From an uncultured Myxococcales bacterium (GTDB lineage Bacteria > Myxococcota_A > UBA9042 > DTJE01): 64,000 nucleotides of DNA. Of the stretch, positions 10,401-18,925 are shown piece after piece. Each line of letters opens with the position of its first letter. Position 1 is the first letter of the stretch. The stretch lies in contig CAINDP010000137.1 of the NCBI GenBank assembly GCA_903847405.1, positions 1-64,000 on the forward strand, in the 5' to 3' direction. Both the position numbers and the translations under genes were made by a program. The notes beneath the pieces are model-generated. The model saw only the letters and a list, made by a program, of their open reading frames with translations, did no database searches and was not told the DNA's origin.

Positions 10401-13400
10401 CATGCACGTGTCGCTGACGGTCGCCGGGTCGCCATCGTCACAGCGGTCGGAGTTGAACGTCCGCGTGCAGCCGGCCTCGGGCAGGCACGTGTCGGTCGTG
10501 CAGGGGTTTCCATCCTCGCAGTCCGCCACCGCCGCGCACGGCGTGCCGACGTCCACGATCACGCCGCGTCCCGCCTGGACCCGCAGGCCGAAGGAAACGG
10601 CGTCGGGCGTCCCGTCCCCGTCGGTGTCGACGTCCGGGGCGACCAGGTTCTGCAGCACGTTGCGCACGAAGCCCTTGGTGTAGGTCGCGTAGACGATCGT
10701 GTCCTCGGGACCCGGGAAGGCCGCGTCCAGCAGGGCCAGGGCCTCGTCCACCCGGATCGCGCCCGCGGCCAGGCTGCCCGGCAGCATCCCCGTGACGTGC
10801 CCGCCGGTGATGGCCAACCGCGCGCTGACCTGGGTCCCGTGGACCGTGGCAGACACGCCGTAGCGCGTGGGCACCGTGAAGGCGTACCCTGCACCGCCCG
10901 CCGTCAGCAGGTCGCCGACGATCGTGGCATTATCCCAGAAGTACAGGGGCTTGCACTGTCCGTCGAAATCCTCCCGGGGCAGGACGTAGTCGCAGGTTTC
11001 CGTCTTCGGGTCGCAGCCGGGCGTGGTCGGGCCCACCTCGGCCATGTACAGGGGCAGCACGAACCGGCTGCCGTCGAAGGTGGCATTCCGGAAGTCGCCC
11101 AGGACGCTGCCCTGGGTGAAGCCCGCCAGCAGGTCGGCCGCCACCGGGCTCAGCAGGGTTTCCAGCACGGACAGTTCGTTGTCGATGCCGTCGCTGCACC
11201 ACGGCGTCACGCCCAGGCCGCTTTCGACCGGCGCGCAGGTCGCCCCGTCGCCGTCGACGTCCAGGCCCTGGCCCGGGAAGCCGCTGGCGCCCAGGGTCAC
11301 GTCGGTCAGTGCGACCACGTCGCCGAAGTCGACGTACGGGGCGCAGTCCTCGGCCGTGCCGGCGCAGGTGCGGGCCGCGCACGTGTCGTTCAGTGTGTAG
11401 GCCAGGCCGTCGTCGCAGGCCGCGCCGTCGTCCCAGCACAGGGCCCCGTCGTGGCAGGCGCCCTGGTCGGTGGCGCCGTCGCAGTCGTCATCGACGCCGT
11501 TGCACGTGGCGTCGGTCGCCGCCGGAAGGCCCGGCCGGCAGGCGGTTTCAGTCCCGCCGACGCACGTCGACGGCGAGTTGCCCGCAAGGCACGCGCCCAC
11601 GCCGCACGCCGCGTCGGGAACGTAGCCCTCGTCGGTCGCGCCGCTGCAATCGTCGTCCACGCCGTTGCAGGTGGCGTCGGTCGCCGCTGGAAGGCCCGGA
11701 CGGCACGCGGTTTCGGTCCCGCCGGCGCACGTCGACGGCGTATTGCCCGTGTTGCACGCACCCACGCCGCACGTCGCGTCGGGGGCATAGTCCTCGTCGG
11801 TCGCGCCGTTGCAGTCGTCGTCGATGCCGTTGCACGAGGCGTCCGTGGCCGCGGGCAGGCCCGCCTGGCACGCCGCCTCGACGCCGTTCACGCAGGCGGA
11901 AACCGACGCGCACGCCCCGGTCCCGCAAGCCGCCGGGACGTACCCGTCGTCGGTCGCGCCGTTGCAGTCGTCGTCCATGCCGTTGCACGTGGTGTCGGTC
12001 GCCAGGCACCCGCTGGCGTCGAAGGTGACCAGCGGCTTGAACGTGGCGGCCGCGTCCAGCAGCGGCGTTTCCAGGAAGGCCGTGGCGTTCACCACCGCCC
12101 CGCCCGCGTTCAGCACGTCCAGGATCACGACCACGCCGATGCCCGGCTCGGCCGTGGTGAGCCCCGAGACCTGGGTGGTCCACACGCCGCCACCGACGTG
12201 CGCCGCTTCCGTCAGCACGCCGTTGGCGGTGCCCGACCGGGCCCCCGTGAACGCGATCGTCCCCGCGTTCAGGACCGTGGCCACCTCGTAGCGCACGCGG
12301 ATGCCCGCCGTCACGTCCGTCTGGTCCCGGTCCACGACGTGGGTCCGCAGCAGCACCTCGCCCGTCCGGATGGGGTCTGGAACCGCCTGGACGTCCACGA
12401 AATGCGACAGGCGCGCCAGGACCTGCGACGCATAGAAGGCGTCGTTGACCATGACGGTGCCGTCGGGGAACAGATCGCTCTGGGCCTGCTGGGTCGGGTT
12501 CGGCACCACCAGCGGCGGAACGACCGTGATCTGCTGGATGAACAGGATGTCGGCAATCGAGAACTCGTTGTCGTCGTTCGCATCGCCGAACAGGCCGCTG
12601 GAGTCGGGATCCAGGTCGCCGGCGCCCGCCACGATGTTACGGGGCACCGCACCGCCGATCGCGACGCCGGTCCGGTCGATGAACCCGCGGATCACGCCGC
12701 CCATGGCGCTGATTCGCGGACCACCGGCGCTCTTGATGGCCTTGAAGCGCAGGACCGCCACCTCGATCGCAGCGCCGGACACTCCGGCCCCGGCGATCGG
12801 CGGCGAGGCATTCAGGTAGATGCGGCCGGGCTCGGACACGTTGGCCGCAAACAGGGCCCCCGGGATGCCCGACCCGACGCGGGCGCTGTCGGCCAGGAGG
12901 ACGGACGGGTCGTAGGTGATCTCCAGGTCGATGCCGCCCAGCGTCCGGCTGCCGCTGTTCACGCGGACCGGCATGTCGAAGTACTCGTCGCCGGTGCGGT
13001 CCGGGAACGCGAGGCCGGTGCTGTTGCCCAGGTCGACGTCGCCCACGTCGGGCAGGAGGTTCACGGCCAGGGACAGGGGCTTCGGGGGGTCGTACAGCGT
13101 CCCCGTATCGACGATCGGATCCACGTCCACCGTCATCGTCACCGGACCGTTGCCCCGGGCGGTGGCCACTCCCGTGGCCGCGACCGTGGCGTACTGTACG
13201 GCGCTGCTTGCAAAGCGCAGCAGGCCCGGGATCAGTTCGCCGCCCGTGAGGATGTTGTGCGTGCCGTCGGCGAAGCGCCCGACGACGGCCAGCGTCGCCT
13301 GGCCCACGTCCTTGATGCCCAGGAAGGTGGTGCCCGCCGCGTAGGTCAGGGTCAGGTCCGCCAGGTCCTGCTTGGCAGGGTCGACCGCCATCTGCAGCGG

Positions 13401-16400
13401 CGGGCTGCCATGGCCCGAGTTCCGGGCGACCACGTCCACCAGGCCGTCGGACACGCCGCGGACCACCGCCGAGGCGTCGATGGACAGGACCCCGGCAATC
13501 GGGGTCGACGTCCCCCGGACGTACACGCTGAAGGTCGTCTGCGGATGGGCCGTCACGTCCAGGGAGGACCCGTCCGTGAACCGGTTCCGCACCTCCAGGC
13601 GCGAGCGCTGGCGGACGCCGGAGTTCTCGATGAAGGACAGGACGCGCTCGACCACGCGGGTCGTGGACGCAGGCGTGTGCAGCTCCCACGACTCCACGGT
13701 CAGGCCCTGGTGGGTCACGACCTGCAGCTCGACCGTGGCGGACACGGCCTCCAGGTAGGTCCCCGGGAACGAAATGCCGATCGAGGCGCGGCCGGCGCCG
13801 GTCCCCGTGGCGTGGGCCGTGCCGGGAACGCAGCCGGTGACGCCGGCGCACGACGCCGCGTCGTCCACGGACAGCAGGTCCGCCGGGTCCAGGGCGACCG
13901 CGTCGTAGCGCGTCCGGGGGTCGGCGGTGAAATCCTTCGAGGTCCCGTCCTCGAAATGCACGCGAACCGTGATCGGGCGGCTGGACGGCAGGCCCAGCAG
14001 GGTGGCCGCGACGTCCGCGTCGCTCAAGGCGACCCGCGGGTCCGTGACCGTGGCGTCCACCCCGATCGGCTTCGGCAGCAGCACCTTGAAGGTGCCGCTC
14101 CCCGAGGCGATCGGAGCGCCGCCCGCGTCCTCGAAGGACGCCGTCAGGTCCGTCCGGCCCCCGCCGATCGCGGTGACGACGCCGCCCGCGTCGACGCTGC
14201 CGATCAGCGCGTCGCCGGTGGAATAGCGCGTCGTCGGCGCGGCGGTGACGTCAACGCGGCTGCCGCCCGCGGTGGCCGCGTCATCCGACAGGACCAGCAA
14301 CGCCGCCGCCTGCGCGGTGCGCCCTTCGGCCGTGAACAGGTTCGTCACCCGGGCCTGGACCGTCAGGGTGCCGGTCCGATCGGGTACGGGATTCGGTTCC
14401 GCCTGGTCCACCAGGACGGTCGCGGGCACCAGCACGCGCATCCCCGTGACATGCGTCAGGGCCGCGGCATCGACGACCACCGGGGCTGCGCCCAGGACCG
14501 CGTCACCCTCGCCCAGGACCTGGATCTGCGCCGCACCGTCGGCGACCGGCGTCGCCAGCCCCGTCGCCGCGTCCACGGACAGGATGCCCGGGGCCGACGA
14601 CGCAAAGCGCACCCGCGACGTGACGTCCATCGTGAAGGGCGCGAAGGACCCGCCCGCGAACGACGCGCGGACCTCGGTCCGCGCCTGCTGGTCGCGATCC
14701 AGTTCGACGATGTGCCCCAGCGTCGGGTCCGAAACCCGGACGTCCAGCGGCAGCCCGGTCGCCAGCACCCACAGGTTCGTCGTTCCCGACACCGCGCCCA
14801 CGGAGGCCGTGATCGGCGTGAACCCGCCGCCCGTCGCCGCGATCGCGCACCCGGTGGCCGAGGCCACTCCGCCGTCGGTGGGGGCACAGGTCGTTCCCGG
14901 ACTGGCGCGCACGTCGGCAATCGCCCCGTCGGACTGCACCGCCAGGACCGCCACCGCCGTCGAAGTCGGCACGCCGTCGAACGGACGCGTGTGCAGCAGC
15001 ACGTTGTCGTCCATCCGGGCGAACACGCCGCGGGTCGCGACGTTCTTGACCCGCACGACGCCCGAGTCGCCCGGACCGTCGCCGTCCCGGACCAGGATCA
15101 CCGGGTTGGCCAGGAACGACACGCCCGCGCCGACGGTGTTGTACAAGCCCAGGGCCGCGCCCGACACGTTCGCGGCGGTCCCAGCGGCGACGCCCGTGCG
15201 AACCCGGAAGTGCGCGACCGCCACCTGGACCCGCGCGCCCCGGGCGGTCGTGCCCGTCGGGTTCGCGTTGATGGCGTTGAACGACAGGCTGCCCAGGGTG
15301 TTGGCCGTGGTCGCGGCGTTGCTGACCGGCGGGGCCAGGTCCGTGGCGGCGCCCTGGCCGACGGACAGGACCTCCAGGACGGCCGGGTCGAAGTCGATCC
15401 GGAGGTCGTACGAACCGATGGTGTTGGCGCCCGTGTTCACGTAGACCGGGACGTCGATCAGCGAGTTGTCGAAGCGGGGACCCAGCGGCAGTTCCAGGCC
15501 CAGTTCCCCGGGTTCGGTGACCAGGGCGGACGGGTTCTTCCGCACCGCGATCGCCACCGACGACGACGAAACGCCGTCGCAGTCGGCGACCAGGGACGCC
15601 ACGCCGCCGACCGCGAAGGCCGCGGTCGGGACGGTCAGGGTGGCCGAGAACACGCCCCCTCCGGCGGGGGTTGCGGTCGCGGTGACCGTCGTCGCGCCGG
15701 TCGTCCGGAACGTGACCGTCCGCGTGGACGCCACCGGGCTGCCGATGCCGTCCGTGACGAACGCGTATACCTTCACCCGGCTGTCGTCGCTGAAGACCTC
15801 GTCGCGGCTGGAGATCGCCCGCACGGTGGCCGTTTCCACGGGGCTCGTCGCGAACGCCCGGTCCGTCGATGCGTTCCCGCCCGCCAGGGCGCGCACCGTC
15901 CCGGAAAGGCCGGGATTCGTCAGGTCCACCACGGCGGCGCCGTAGGTCCCGTCGCCGTTGTCCGTCACGATGCCCGAGGGCGTGCCCAGCGTGCTGCCGA
16001 ACACGACCTTCGCACCCGCGACCGGGCTCCCGATCTGGTCGCAGGGCGGGTCCGAATCCTCGTCGGTCGTCCCGTCGCAGTCGTCGTCCACGCCGTCGCA
16101 CGTGGCGTCGGTGGGCGCGGCGATCCCGGGCACGCACGCCGTTTCGCCCCCGCCCTGGCAGGACGAGGGAACGTTGCGCGTCCGGCAGGCGCCCACGCCG
16201 CAGGTGGCGTCGGGGACGTAGCCCTGGTCGGTCACGCCGTCGCAGTCGTCGTCCACGCCGTCGCACGTGGCATCCGTCGTCGCCCCGGAGGGCGGCAGGC
16301 AGGCCGCTTCGACACCGCCCGCGCAGGCCGAGGGAACGCCCCCCAGGCCGCAGGCGGCCAGGCAGGACGCGTTCGGCACGTAGTCGTCGTCGGTCGCGCC

Positions 16401-17801
16401 GTCGCAGTCGTCATCGACCCCGTCGCACGTCGCGTCGGTGGCCGCAGGCACGGGCGGCGTGCAGGCCGTCACGTGGCCGCCCGCGCAGACCGAGGCGGAC
16501 CCGCCGAATCCGCACGCGCCCTGGAGGCACGTCGTGACCGGCACGTAGTCCTCGTCCGTCGTCCCCTCGCAGTCGTTGTCGACACCGTCGCAGGTGGCGT
16601 CGCTGGCCGCGGCGATCCCGGGCTGGCAGGGGGTCTCGTGGCCGCTCACGCAGAACGACGGAAGGGCCGACCGGGCGCACGCCCCCAGGCCGCAGGACGT
16701 GACGGGCACGTAGTCCTCGTCCGCCTTCCCGCTACAGTCGTCGTCGATGCCGTCGCACGTGGCGTCGGTTGCAGCCGCCGCCCCGGGCTGGCACGGGGTC
16801 ACAACGCCACCCACGCACGAGGAGGGCGTCGGCGCCACGCCGCACTGCCCCACGCCGCAGGCCGTGACGGGCACGTAGTCCTCGTCCGTCGTCCCGTTGC
16901 AGTCGTCGTCGATGCCGTTGCAGGTGGCGTCGCCGGCTGCCGCCGTCCCGGGCCTGCAGGCCGTTTCGACCCCGGCCACGCAGGACGACGGGACCGCGTT
17001 GGTCGCGCACGCTCCCACGCCGCATCCCGCCACGACCACGTAGTCCTCGTCCGCCGCCCCGCTGCAGTCGTCGTCGGTCCCGTCGCAGGTGGCGTCGCCG
17101 GCCGCCGCGGTCCCGGCCTTGCACGGGGTTTCCACGCCCCCAACGCACGTCGAGGCGGTCCCGCCCAGGCCGCAGGCGCCGACCAGGCAGGCCCCGTCCC
17201 GGACGTATTCCTCGTCCGTCGACCCGTCGCAATCGTCGTCGATCCCGTCGCAGGTGGCGTCCGTCGTCGCCGCGGGCTGGTCCTGGCATCCCAGGACCGC
17301 CACGCACTTTTCCTTGCCGTTGCAGAGGTTGTCGTCATCGCACAGGGAGTCGTCGGGGGTGGAAACGCATCCGTCCACCGGGTCGCATCGGTCCACCGTG
17401 CAGGCAACCTTGTCGTCGCAGTCCACCGGCGTGCCCGTGCAGGTCCCCGCCACGCAGTGATCCCCCACGGTGCAGCCGTCGCCGTCGTTGCACAGGACCT
17501 CGGAGGCCACCGGGAACGCCGAGCACCGGCCGGTTTCGTCGTTGCAGCGCCCCGTCATGCACGGTCCCTGCGTTTCCTTCGCCCAGGTGTCGCATGCGTC
17601 GGTCGGGAAGCCCGGCCCACACTGGGCCTGATCCGCGTCGGGGGCGGTGTCGGCCGTCACCACGTCGCCGATGAAGTCCGTCAGGGGCAGGTCGCCGGGG
17701 CCCTGGTCCGGGCCGGTCCACTGGAATTTGCCGCCGCCCTGGCAGGCCTGGACCAGCAAGGTTCCGAACAGCAGGACCAGGCGCTTCGACGAACGTGTCA
17801 T
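7464..17801 (-). CDS. 3445-aa modular lipoprotein: MopE-like repeats, cohesin- and dockerin-like domains, four tandem PGQGLDVD modules
   Basis: The signal peptide ends in a lipobox-like LLVQAC. Cys-rich segments follow, then eight MopE-like repeats of ~51 aa (about residues 180-590; ATCDGIDDDCDG plus a CGVGAC half). The middle (590-1930) looks like Ig/Big-type beta domains. It includes two cohesin-like domains (about 754-907 and 1580-1724, with VPVYVNTGANTIGSYDLRI in the first). A dockerin-like pair of F-hand loops follows the second one (GDANDDNEFSIADILFIQQ, then DLFPDGTVMVNDAFYASQVL). Four further MopE-like repeats (1930-2120) precede four tandem modules of 325-327 aa reaching the C-terminus, each with FPGQGLDVDG, CSDGIDNALS, FPGPED and TPDVDVNGDG. 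I chose ATG 17801, preceded by GGGGAG; a TTG lies five codons upstream. The role is unknown; a surface or matrix scaffold is inferred. Confidence 0.87.
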   Translation of the reverse strand: MTRSSKRLVLLFGTLLVQACQGGGKFQWTGPDQGPGDLPLTDFIGDVVTADTAPDADQAQCGPGFPTDACDTWAKETQGPCMTGRCNDETGRCSAFPVASEVLCNDGDGCTVGDHCVAGTCTGTPVDCDDKVACTVDRCDPVDGCVSTPDDSLCDDDNLCNGKEKCVAVLGCQDQPAATTDATCDGIDDDCDGSTDEEYVRDGACLVGACGLGGTASTCVGGVETPCKAGTAAAGDATCDGTDDDCSGAADEDYVVVAGCGVGACATNAVPSSCVAGVETACRPGTAAAGDATCNGIDDDCNGTTDEDYVPVTACGVGQCGVAPTPSSCVGGVVTPCQPGAAAATDATCDGIDDDCSGKADEDYVPVTSCGLGACARSALPSFCVSGHETPCQPGIAAASDATCDGVDNDCEGTTDEDYVPVTTCLQGACGFGGSASVCAGGHVTACTPPVPAATDATCDGVDDDCDGATDDDYVPNASCLAACGLGGVPSACAGGVEAACLPPSGATTDATCDGVDDDCDGVTDQGYVPDATCGVGACRTRNVPSSCQGGGETACVPGIAAPTDATCDGVDDDCDGTTDEDSDPPCDQIGSPVAGAKVVFGSTLGTPSGIVTDNGDGTYGAAVVDLTNPGLSGTVRALAGGNASTDRAFATSPVETATVRAISSRDEVFSDDSRVKVYAFVTDGIGSPVASTRTVTFRTTGATTVTATATPAGGGVFSATLTVPTAAFAVGGVASLVADCDGVSSSSVAIAVRKNPSALVTEPGELGLELPLGPRFDNSLIDVPVYVNTGANTIGSYDLRIDFDPAVLEVLSVGQGAATDLAPPVSNAATTANTLGSLSFNAINANPTGTTARGARVQVAVAHFRVRTGVAAGTAANVSGAALGLYNTVGAGVSFLANPVILVRDGDGPGDSGVVRVKNVATRGVFARMDDNVLLHTRPFDGVPTSTAVAVLAVQSDGAIADVRASPGTTCAPTDGGVASATGCAIAATGGGFTPITASVGAVSGTTNLWVLATGLPLDVRVSDPTLGHIVELDRDQQARTEVRASFAGGSFAPFTMDVTSRVRFASSAPGILSVDAATGLATPVADGAAQIQVLGEGDAVLGAAPVVVDAAALTHVTGMRVLVPATVLVDQAEPNPVPDRTGTLTVQARVTNLFTAEGRTAQAAALLVLSDDAATAGGSRVDVTAAPTTRYSTGDALIGSVDAGGVVTAIGGGRTDLTASFEDAGGAPIASGSGTFKVLLPKPIGVDATVTDPRVALSDADVAATLLGLPSSRPITVRVHFEDGTSKDFTADPRTRYDAVALDPADLLSVDDAASCAGVTGCVPGTAHATGTGAGRASIGISFPGTYLEAVSATVELQVVTHQGLTVESWELHTPASTTRVVERVLSFIENSGVRQRSRLEVRNRFTDGSSLDVTAHPQTTFSVYVRGTSTPIAGVLSIDASAVVRGVSDGLVDVVARNSGHGSPPLQMAVDPAKQDLADLTLTYAAGTTFLGIKDVGQATLAVVGRFADGTHNILTGGELIPGLLRFASSAVQYATVAATGVATARGNGPVTMTVDVDPIVDTGTLYDPPKPLSLAVNLLPDVGDVDLGNSTGLAFPDRTGDEYFDMPVRVNSGSRTLGGIDLEITYDPSVLLADSARVGSGIPGALFAANVSEPGRIYLNASPPIAGAGVSGAAIEVAVLRFKAIKSAGGPRISAMGGVIRGFIDRTGVAIGGAVPRNIVAGAGDLDPDSSGLFGDANDDNEFSIADILFIQQITVVPPLVVPNPTQQAQSDLFPDGTVMVNDAFYASQVLARLSHFVDVQAVPDPIRTGEVLLRTHVVDRDQTDVTAGIRVRYEVATVLNAGTIAFTGARSGTANGVLTEAAHVGGGVWTTQVSGLTTAEPGIGVVVILDVLNAGGAVVNATAFLETPLLDAAATFKPLVTFDASGCLATDTTCNGMDDDCNGATDDGYVPAACGTGACASVSACVNGVEAACQAGLPAATDASCNGIDDDCNGATDEDYAPDATCGVGACNTGNTPSTCAGGTETACRPGLPAATDATCNGVDDDCSGATDEGYVPDAACGVGACLAGNSPSTCVGGTETACRPGLPAATDATCNGVDDDCDGATDQGACHDGALCWDDGAACDDGLAYTLNDTCAARTCAGTAEDCAPYVDFGDVVALTDVTLGASGFPGQGLDVDGDGATCAPVESGLGVTPWCSDGIDNELSVLETLLSPVAADLLAGFTQGSVLGDFRNATFDGSRFVLPLYMAEVGPTTPGCDPKTETCDYVLPREDFDGQCKPLYFWDNATIVGDLLTAGGAGYAFTVPTRYGVSATVHGTQVSARLAITGGHVTGMLPGSLAAGAIRVDEALALLDAAFPGPEDTIVYATYTKGFVRNVLQNLVAPDVDTDGDGTPDAVSFGLRVQAGRGVIVDVGTPCAAVADCEDGNPCTTDTCLPEAGCTRTFNSDRCDDGDPATVSDTCMAGACVGSIPDCGARVAIGDLVAINDASLGVSGFPGQGLDVDGDGATCAPALDGSGMAPGCSDGIDNALSVTNLIVNPAIDQILTGSTWGTILGDFQAFQADGVPFRLPFYLGNVVLDRVCDYQTQNCEWDLPYFNFSPTCEPMWSFDNAVIVGDRLTAGGPGQTFRVSTWIGDAQVTIPIFDVVVDVQVTREAGRVVGFRTGSLAGGAFRIGDALMILDAQFPGPEDTVIFEGYTKGFVRTVLQNVVTPDVDVNGDGIFEAVSFGALFTGLGGLYHDVRAICRTSADCDDGNPCTTDGCWLDNGCSHIRTTAACDDGNPLTVGDTCVLGACQGTIQGCGALVTVGDLVAINDASLGVSGFPGQGLDVDGQGLTCAPALNGSGTGPGCSDGIDNALSVTESILNPAIDQVLAGSTWGTILGDFGAFQADGVPFRLPFYMGNVVLDRACDFQTQNCEWDLPYFNFGPTCEPMWSFGNAVIVGDRLTAGGPGQDFVVSTWVGGAQVEIPVFDVVVDVRVTRQAGHVVGIQSGSLAGGAFRMSDAMALLDTVFPGPEDTVVYEGYTKGFLRSVLQNLVTPDVDVNGDGVVEAVSFGALFTGLGGELHGVREICSTSADCDDGNPCTADGCWPDNGCSHIRTTVACDDGNPLTLGDTCLLGTCQGTIPDCGPLATVGDLVAINDASLGVSGFPGQGLDVDGRTLTCAPAMDGGGTGPGCSDGIDNALSVTNSILNPAIDQVLAGSTWGTILGDFGAFQADGVPFRLPFYLGNVVLDRVCDFQTQTCEFDLPYFNFGATCQPMWSFANAVIVGDRLTAGGPGQGFEVSTWTGTAQVTIPVFDVAVDVRVVRDAGHVVGIQSGGLAGGAFRMSDAMLLLDVQFPGPEDIVVYEGYTKGFLRSVLQNLLTPDVDVNGDGVFEAVSFGVLFTGLGAQYHDVRAICRTDADCDDGNPCTSDGCWLDNGCSHLRMTTATCLDGTPIPPL
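7590..11350 (-). repeat. four-unit in-frame tandem repeat of ~981 nt inside the 3445-aa gene
   Basis: The same landmark (the Leu-Ala/Gly-Gln part of PGQGLDVDG, read on the plus strand as CTGGCCCGGG) recurs at 8331, 9312, 10293 and 11268. The spacings are 981, 981 and 975 nt, all whole numbers of codons. The three C-terminal units are strongly alike at nucleotide level over long runs; the first unit (11350-10430) is more diverged. The linker between units carries a Cys-rich CDDGNPCTxDGCW segment. Confidence 0.9.
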
Positions 17802-17972
17802 CCGGACTCCCCGCAATCGCAGTGGCGATCCCTTGCCGCCATGTCGCCAAATGGGCGCGGCACACTAGAGGATCGCGCATGTAGCATCCGCGACCGCCCC
17901 TACCACGTCAAGAAATGGCTTCAGACCGCCACGAATCCGGGATCCTGCCGATGCGGGTTGGCGTCGCCTGGG

Positions 17973-18185
17973 TCAGGCAGCCTTCTTGTTCGGGCAGGTG
18001 CTGAACCCGAAGACCGTGTACAGGGGGCACGTCCCGATCAGGCCCGTCGTGATCGGGATCAGGCCGATGTAGCCCCACGGCGTTTCCGGACCGACGAAGG
18101 CCAGGGAAAGGATCCCGATGCCCGCCAGGACCCGGACGATGCGCTCGGCGACATGGACGTTCCGGGGCAGCAGTTTTTCGATCAT
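17973..18185 (-). CDS. DUF2892 (YgaP-like) small inner-membrane protein
   Basis: The 70-aa product has an N-terminal amphipathic stretch, two hydrophobic helices (about residues 17-33 and 38-52) and a short tail with two Cys (TGLIGTCPLYTVFGFSTCP). The GTCPLY...STC pattern and length fit DUF2892, the membrane part of YgaP, which in E. coli is fused to a rhodanese; no rhodanese is attached here. The ATG is preceded by GGAGG with a 5-nt gap. It is transcribed divergently from thioredoxin and the two share a 137-nt promoter region, which suggests a link to sulfur or redox handling (inference). Confidence 0.85.
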   Translation of the reverse strand: MIEKLLPRNVHVAERIVRVLAGIGILSLAFVGPETPWGYIGLIPITTGLIGTCPLYTVFGFSTCPNKKAA

Positions 18186-18227
18186 GAGGACCTCCTTCAG
18201 GCAAGGACCTTCCCCGCCGTGGCTTTC

Positions 18228-18255
18228 AATCTACGCACGATTCGTACTTTGGAAA
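18228..18255 (-). promoter_or_regulatory. candidate promoter for the DUF2892 gene
   Basis: On the minus strand TTTCCA (18255-18250) is followed after 16 nt by TAGATT (18233-18228). Both boxes are partial matches; the position, 43 nt before the start and back to back with the trxA promoter, supports it. Confidence 0.35.
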
Positions 18256-18260
18256 GGCTC

Positions 18261-18289
18261 TTGACACAGGGACTTGCCGTCCATATATT
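18261..18289 (+). promoter_or_regulatory. strong sigma-70 promoter of the trxA operon
   Basis: A consensus TTGACA (18261-18266) is followed after exactly 17 nt by TATATT (18284-18289), 33 nt before the trxA ATG. It lies in an AT-rich island that stands out from the surrounding GC-rich DNA and is the best promoter match I found in the window. Confidence 0.8.
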
Positions 18290-18322
18290 TCTTTCGCGAC
18301 ATATTCCTGGACGGAGGTTCCC

Positions 18323-18688
18323 ATGAAATCCCTGGTGCTTCAGGTCACCGACGCGACATTCGAGCGGGAAGTCGTAGACTCCGAAATCCCGGTGTTCGTG
18401 GACTTCTGGGCGCCGTGGTGCGGCCCCTGCAAGGCCGTGGCGCCGCTGATCGAGGAACTGGCGGCCGAGTACCAGGGCCGCATCAAGTTCACGAAACTGG
18501 ACACCGAGTCCAGCCCCGGCGTCCCCGGCCAGATGGGCATCCGGTCGATCCCCACCCTGGTGGTCTTCAAGGGCCCGGACGTGGCGGAAGTGAAGGTCGG
18601 CGCCGGCTCCCGGGAGGACCTGCGGGCGATGCTCGACCGCTCCCTGGGCATCAAGAAGCCGGGCCTTTTTGCAAAGCTGTTCGGGTAG
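18323..18688 (+). CDS. trxA: thioredoxin
   Basis: The 121-aa protein has the thioredoxin fold signature FVDFWAPWCGPCK (active site WCGPC near residues 34-38) and the cis-Pro segment RSIPTLVVFK. There is no signal peptide, so it acts in the cytoplasm as a protein-disulfide reductase. The tail beyond the normal ~105 residues (KKPGLFAKLFG) is slightly long. GGAGG with a 5-nt gap precedes the ATG. It is the first gene of an apparent operon with a 61-aa protein, a methyltransferase and an Mrp-type ATPase, which suggests a role dedicated to that pathway beyond general housekeeping (inference). Confidence 0.95.
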   Translation: MKSLVLQVTDATFEREVVDSEIPVFVDFWAPWCGPCKAVAPLIEELAAEYQGRIKFTKLDTESSPGVPGQMGIRSIPTLVVFKGPDVAEVKVGAGSREDLRAMLDRSLGIKKPGLFAKLFG

Positions 18689-18707
18689 ACCACCCGCGGA
18701 GGCGAAC

Positions 18708-18893
18708 ATGTCCTTGACCGTCCTGACACAGCCCCTGACCGCCGCGGTCCTGCCGCTGCCGGCGGGAACCCAGGAAAAATCCCCGCCGCTTCCCGGAGCG
18801 GACCGTCTGCCGCCCCCTGTCCTGCCGTCGGCGCCGGCGCTGGACCGGCGGCGCTTCCTGCGGACCCCCGCACGGCCACCCGTCCGGGAATGA
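18708..18893 (+). CDS. 61-aa Pro-rich protein of unknown function in the trxA operon
   Basis: I do not recognise this protein. It starts MSLTVLTQPL and is rich in Pro and Leu, with RRRFLR near the C-terminus and no Cys. Support for it being real comes from context: GGAGG lies 5 nt before the ATG (18698-18702), the same spacing used by its operon neighbours. It also fills the 237-nt gap between trxA and the methyltransferase, and its stop is 32 nt before the next start. The frame could be a fortuitous GC-rich opening, so I rate it below its neighbours. Confidence 0.55.
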   Translation: MSLTVLTQPLTAAVLPLPAGTQEKSPPLPGADRLPPPVLPSAPALDRRRFLRTPARPPVRE

Positions 18894-18925
18894 CGTCCCC
18901 GGGCCTGGACACAACGGAGGACACG

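Noticed and set aside
7590-11350. Possible CRISPR array or multi-copy gene cluster
   Set aside because: The units are 981-nt coding modules in one frame; there are no short repeats with unique spacers and no cas genes.
7128-18326. A plus-strand open frame of 3732 codons antisense to both giant lipoproteins
   Set aside because: It mirrors Asp/Cys/Gly repeat codons of the minus-strand genes, has no ribosome-binding site, no signal peptide and no recognisable domain; high GC and repetitive codons explain the absence of stops.
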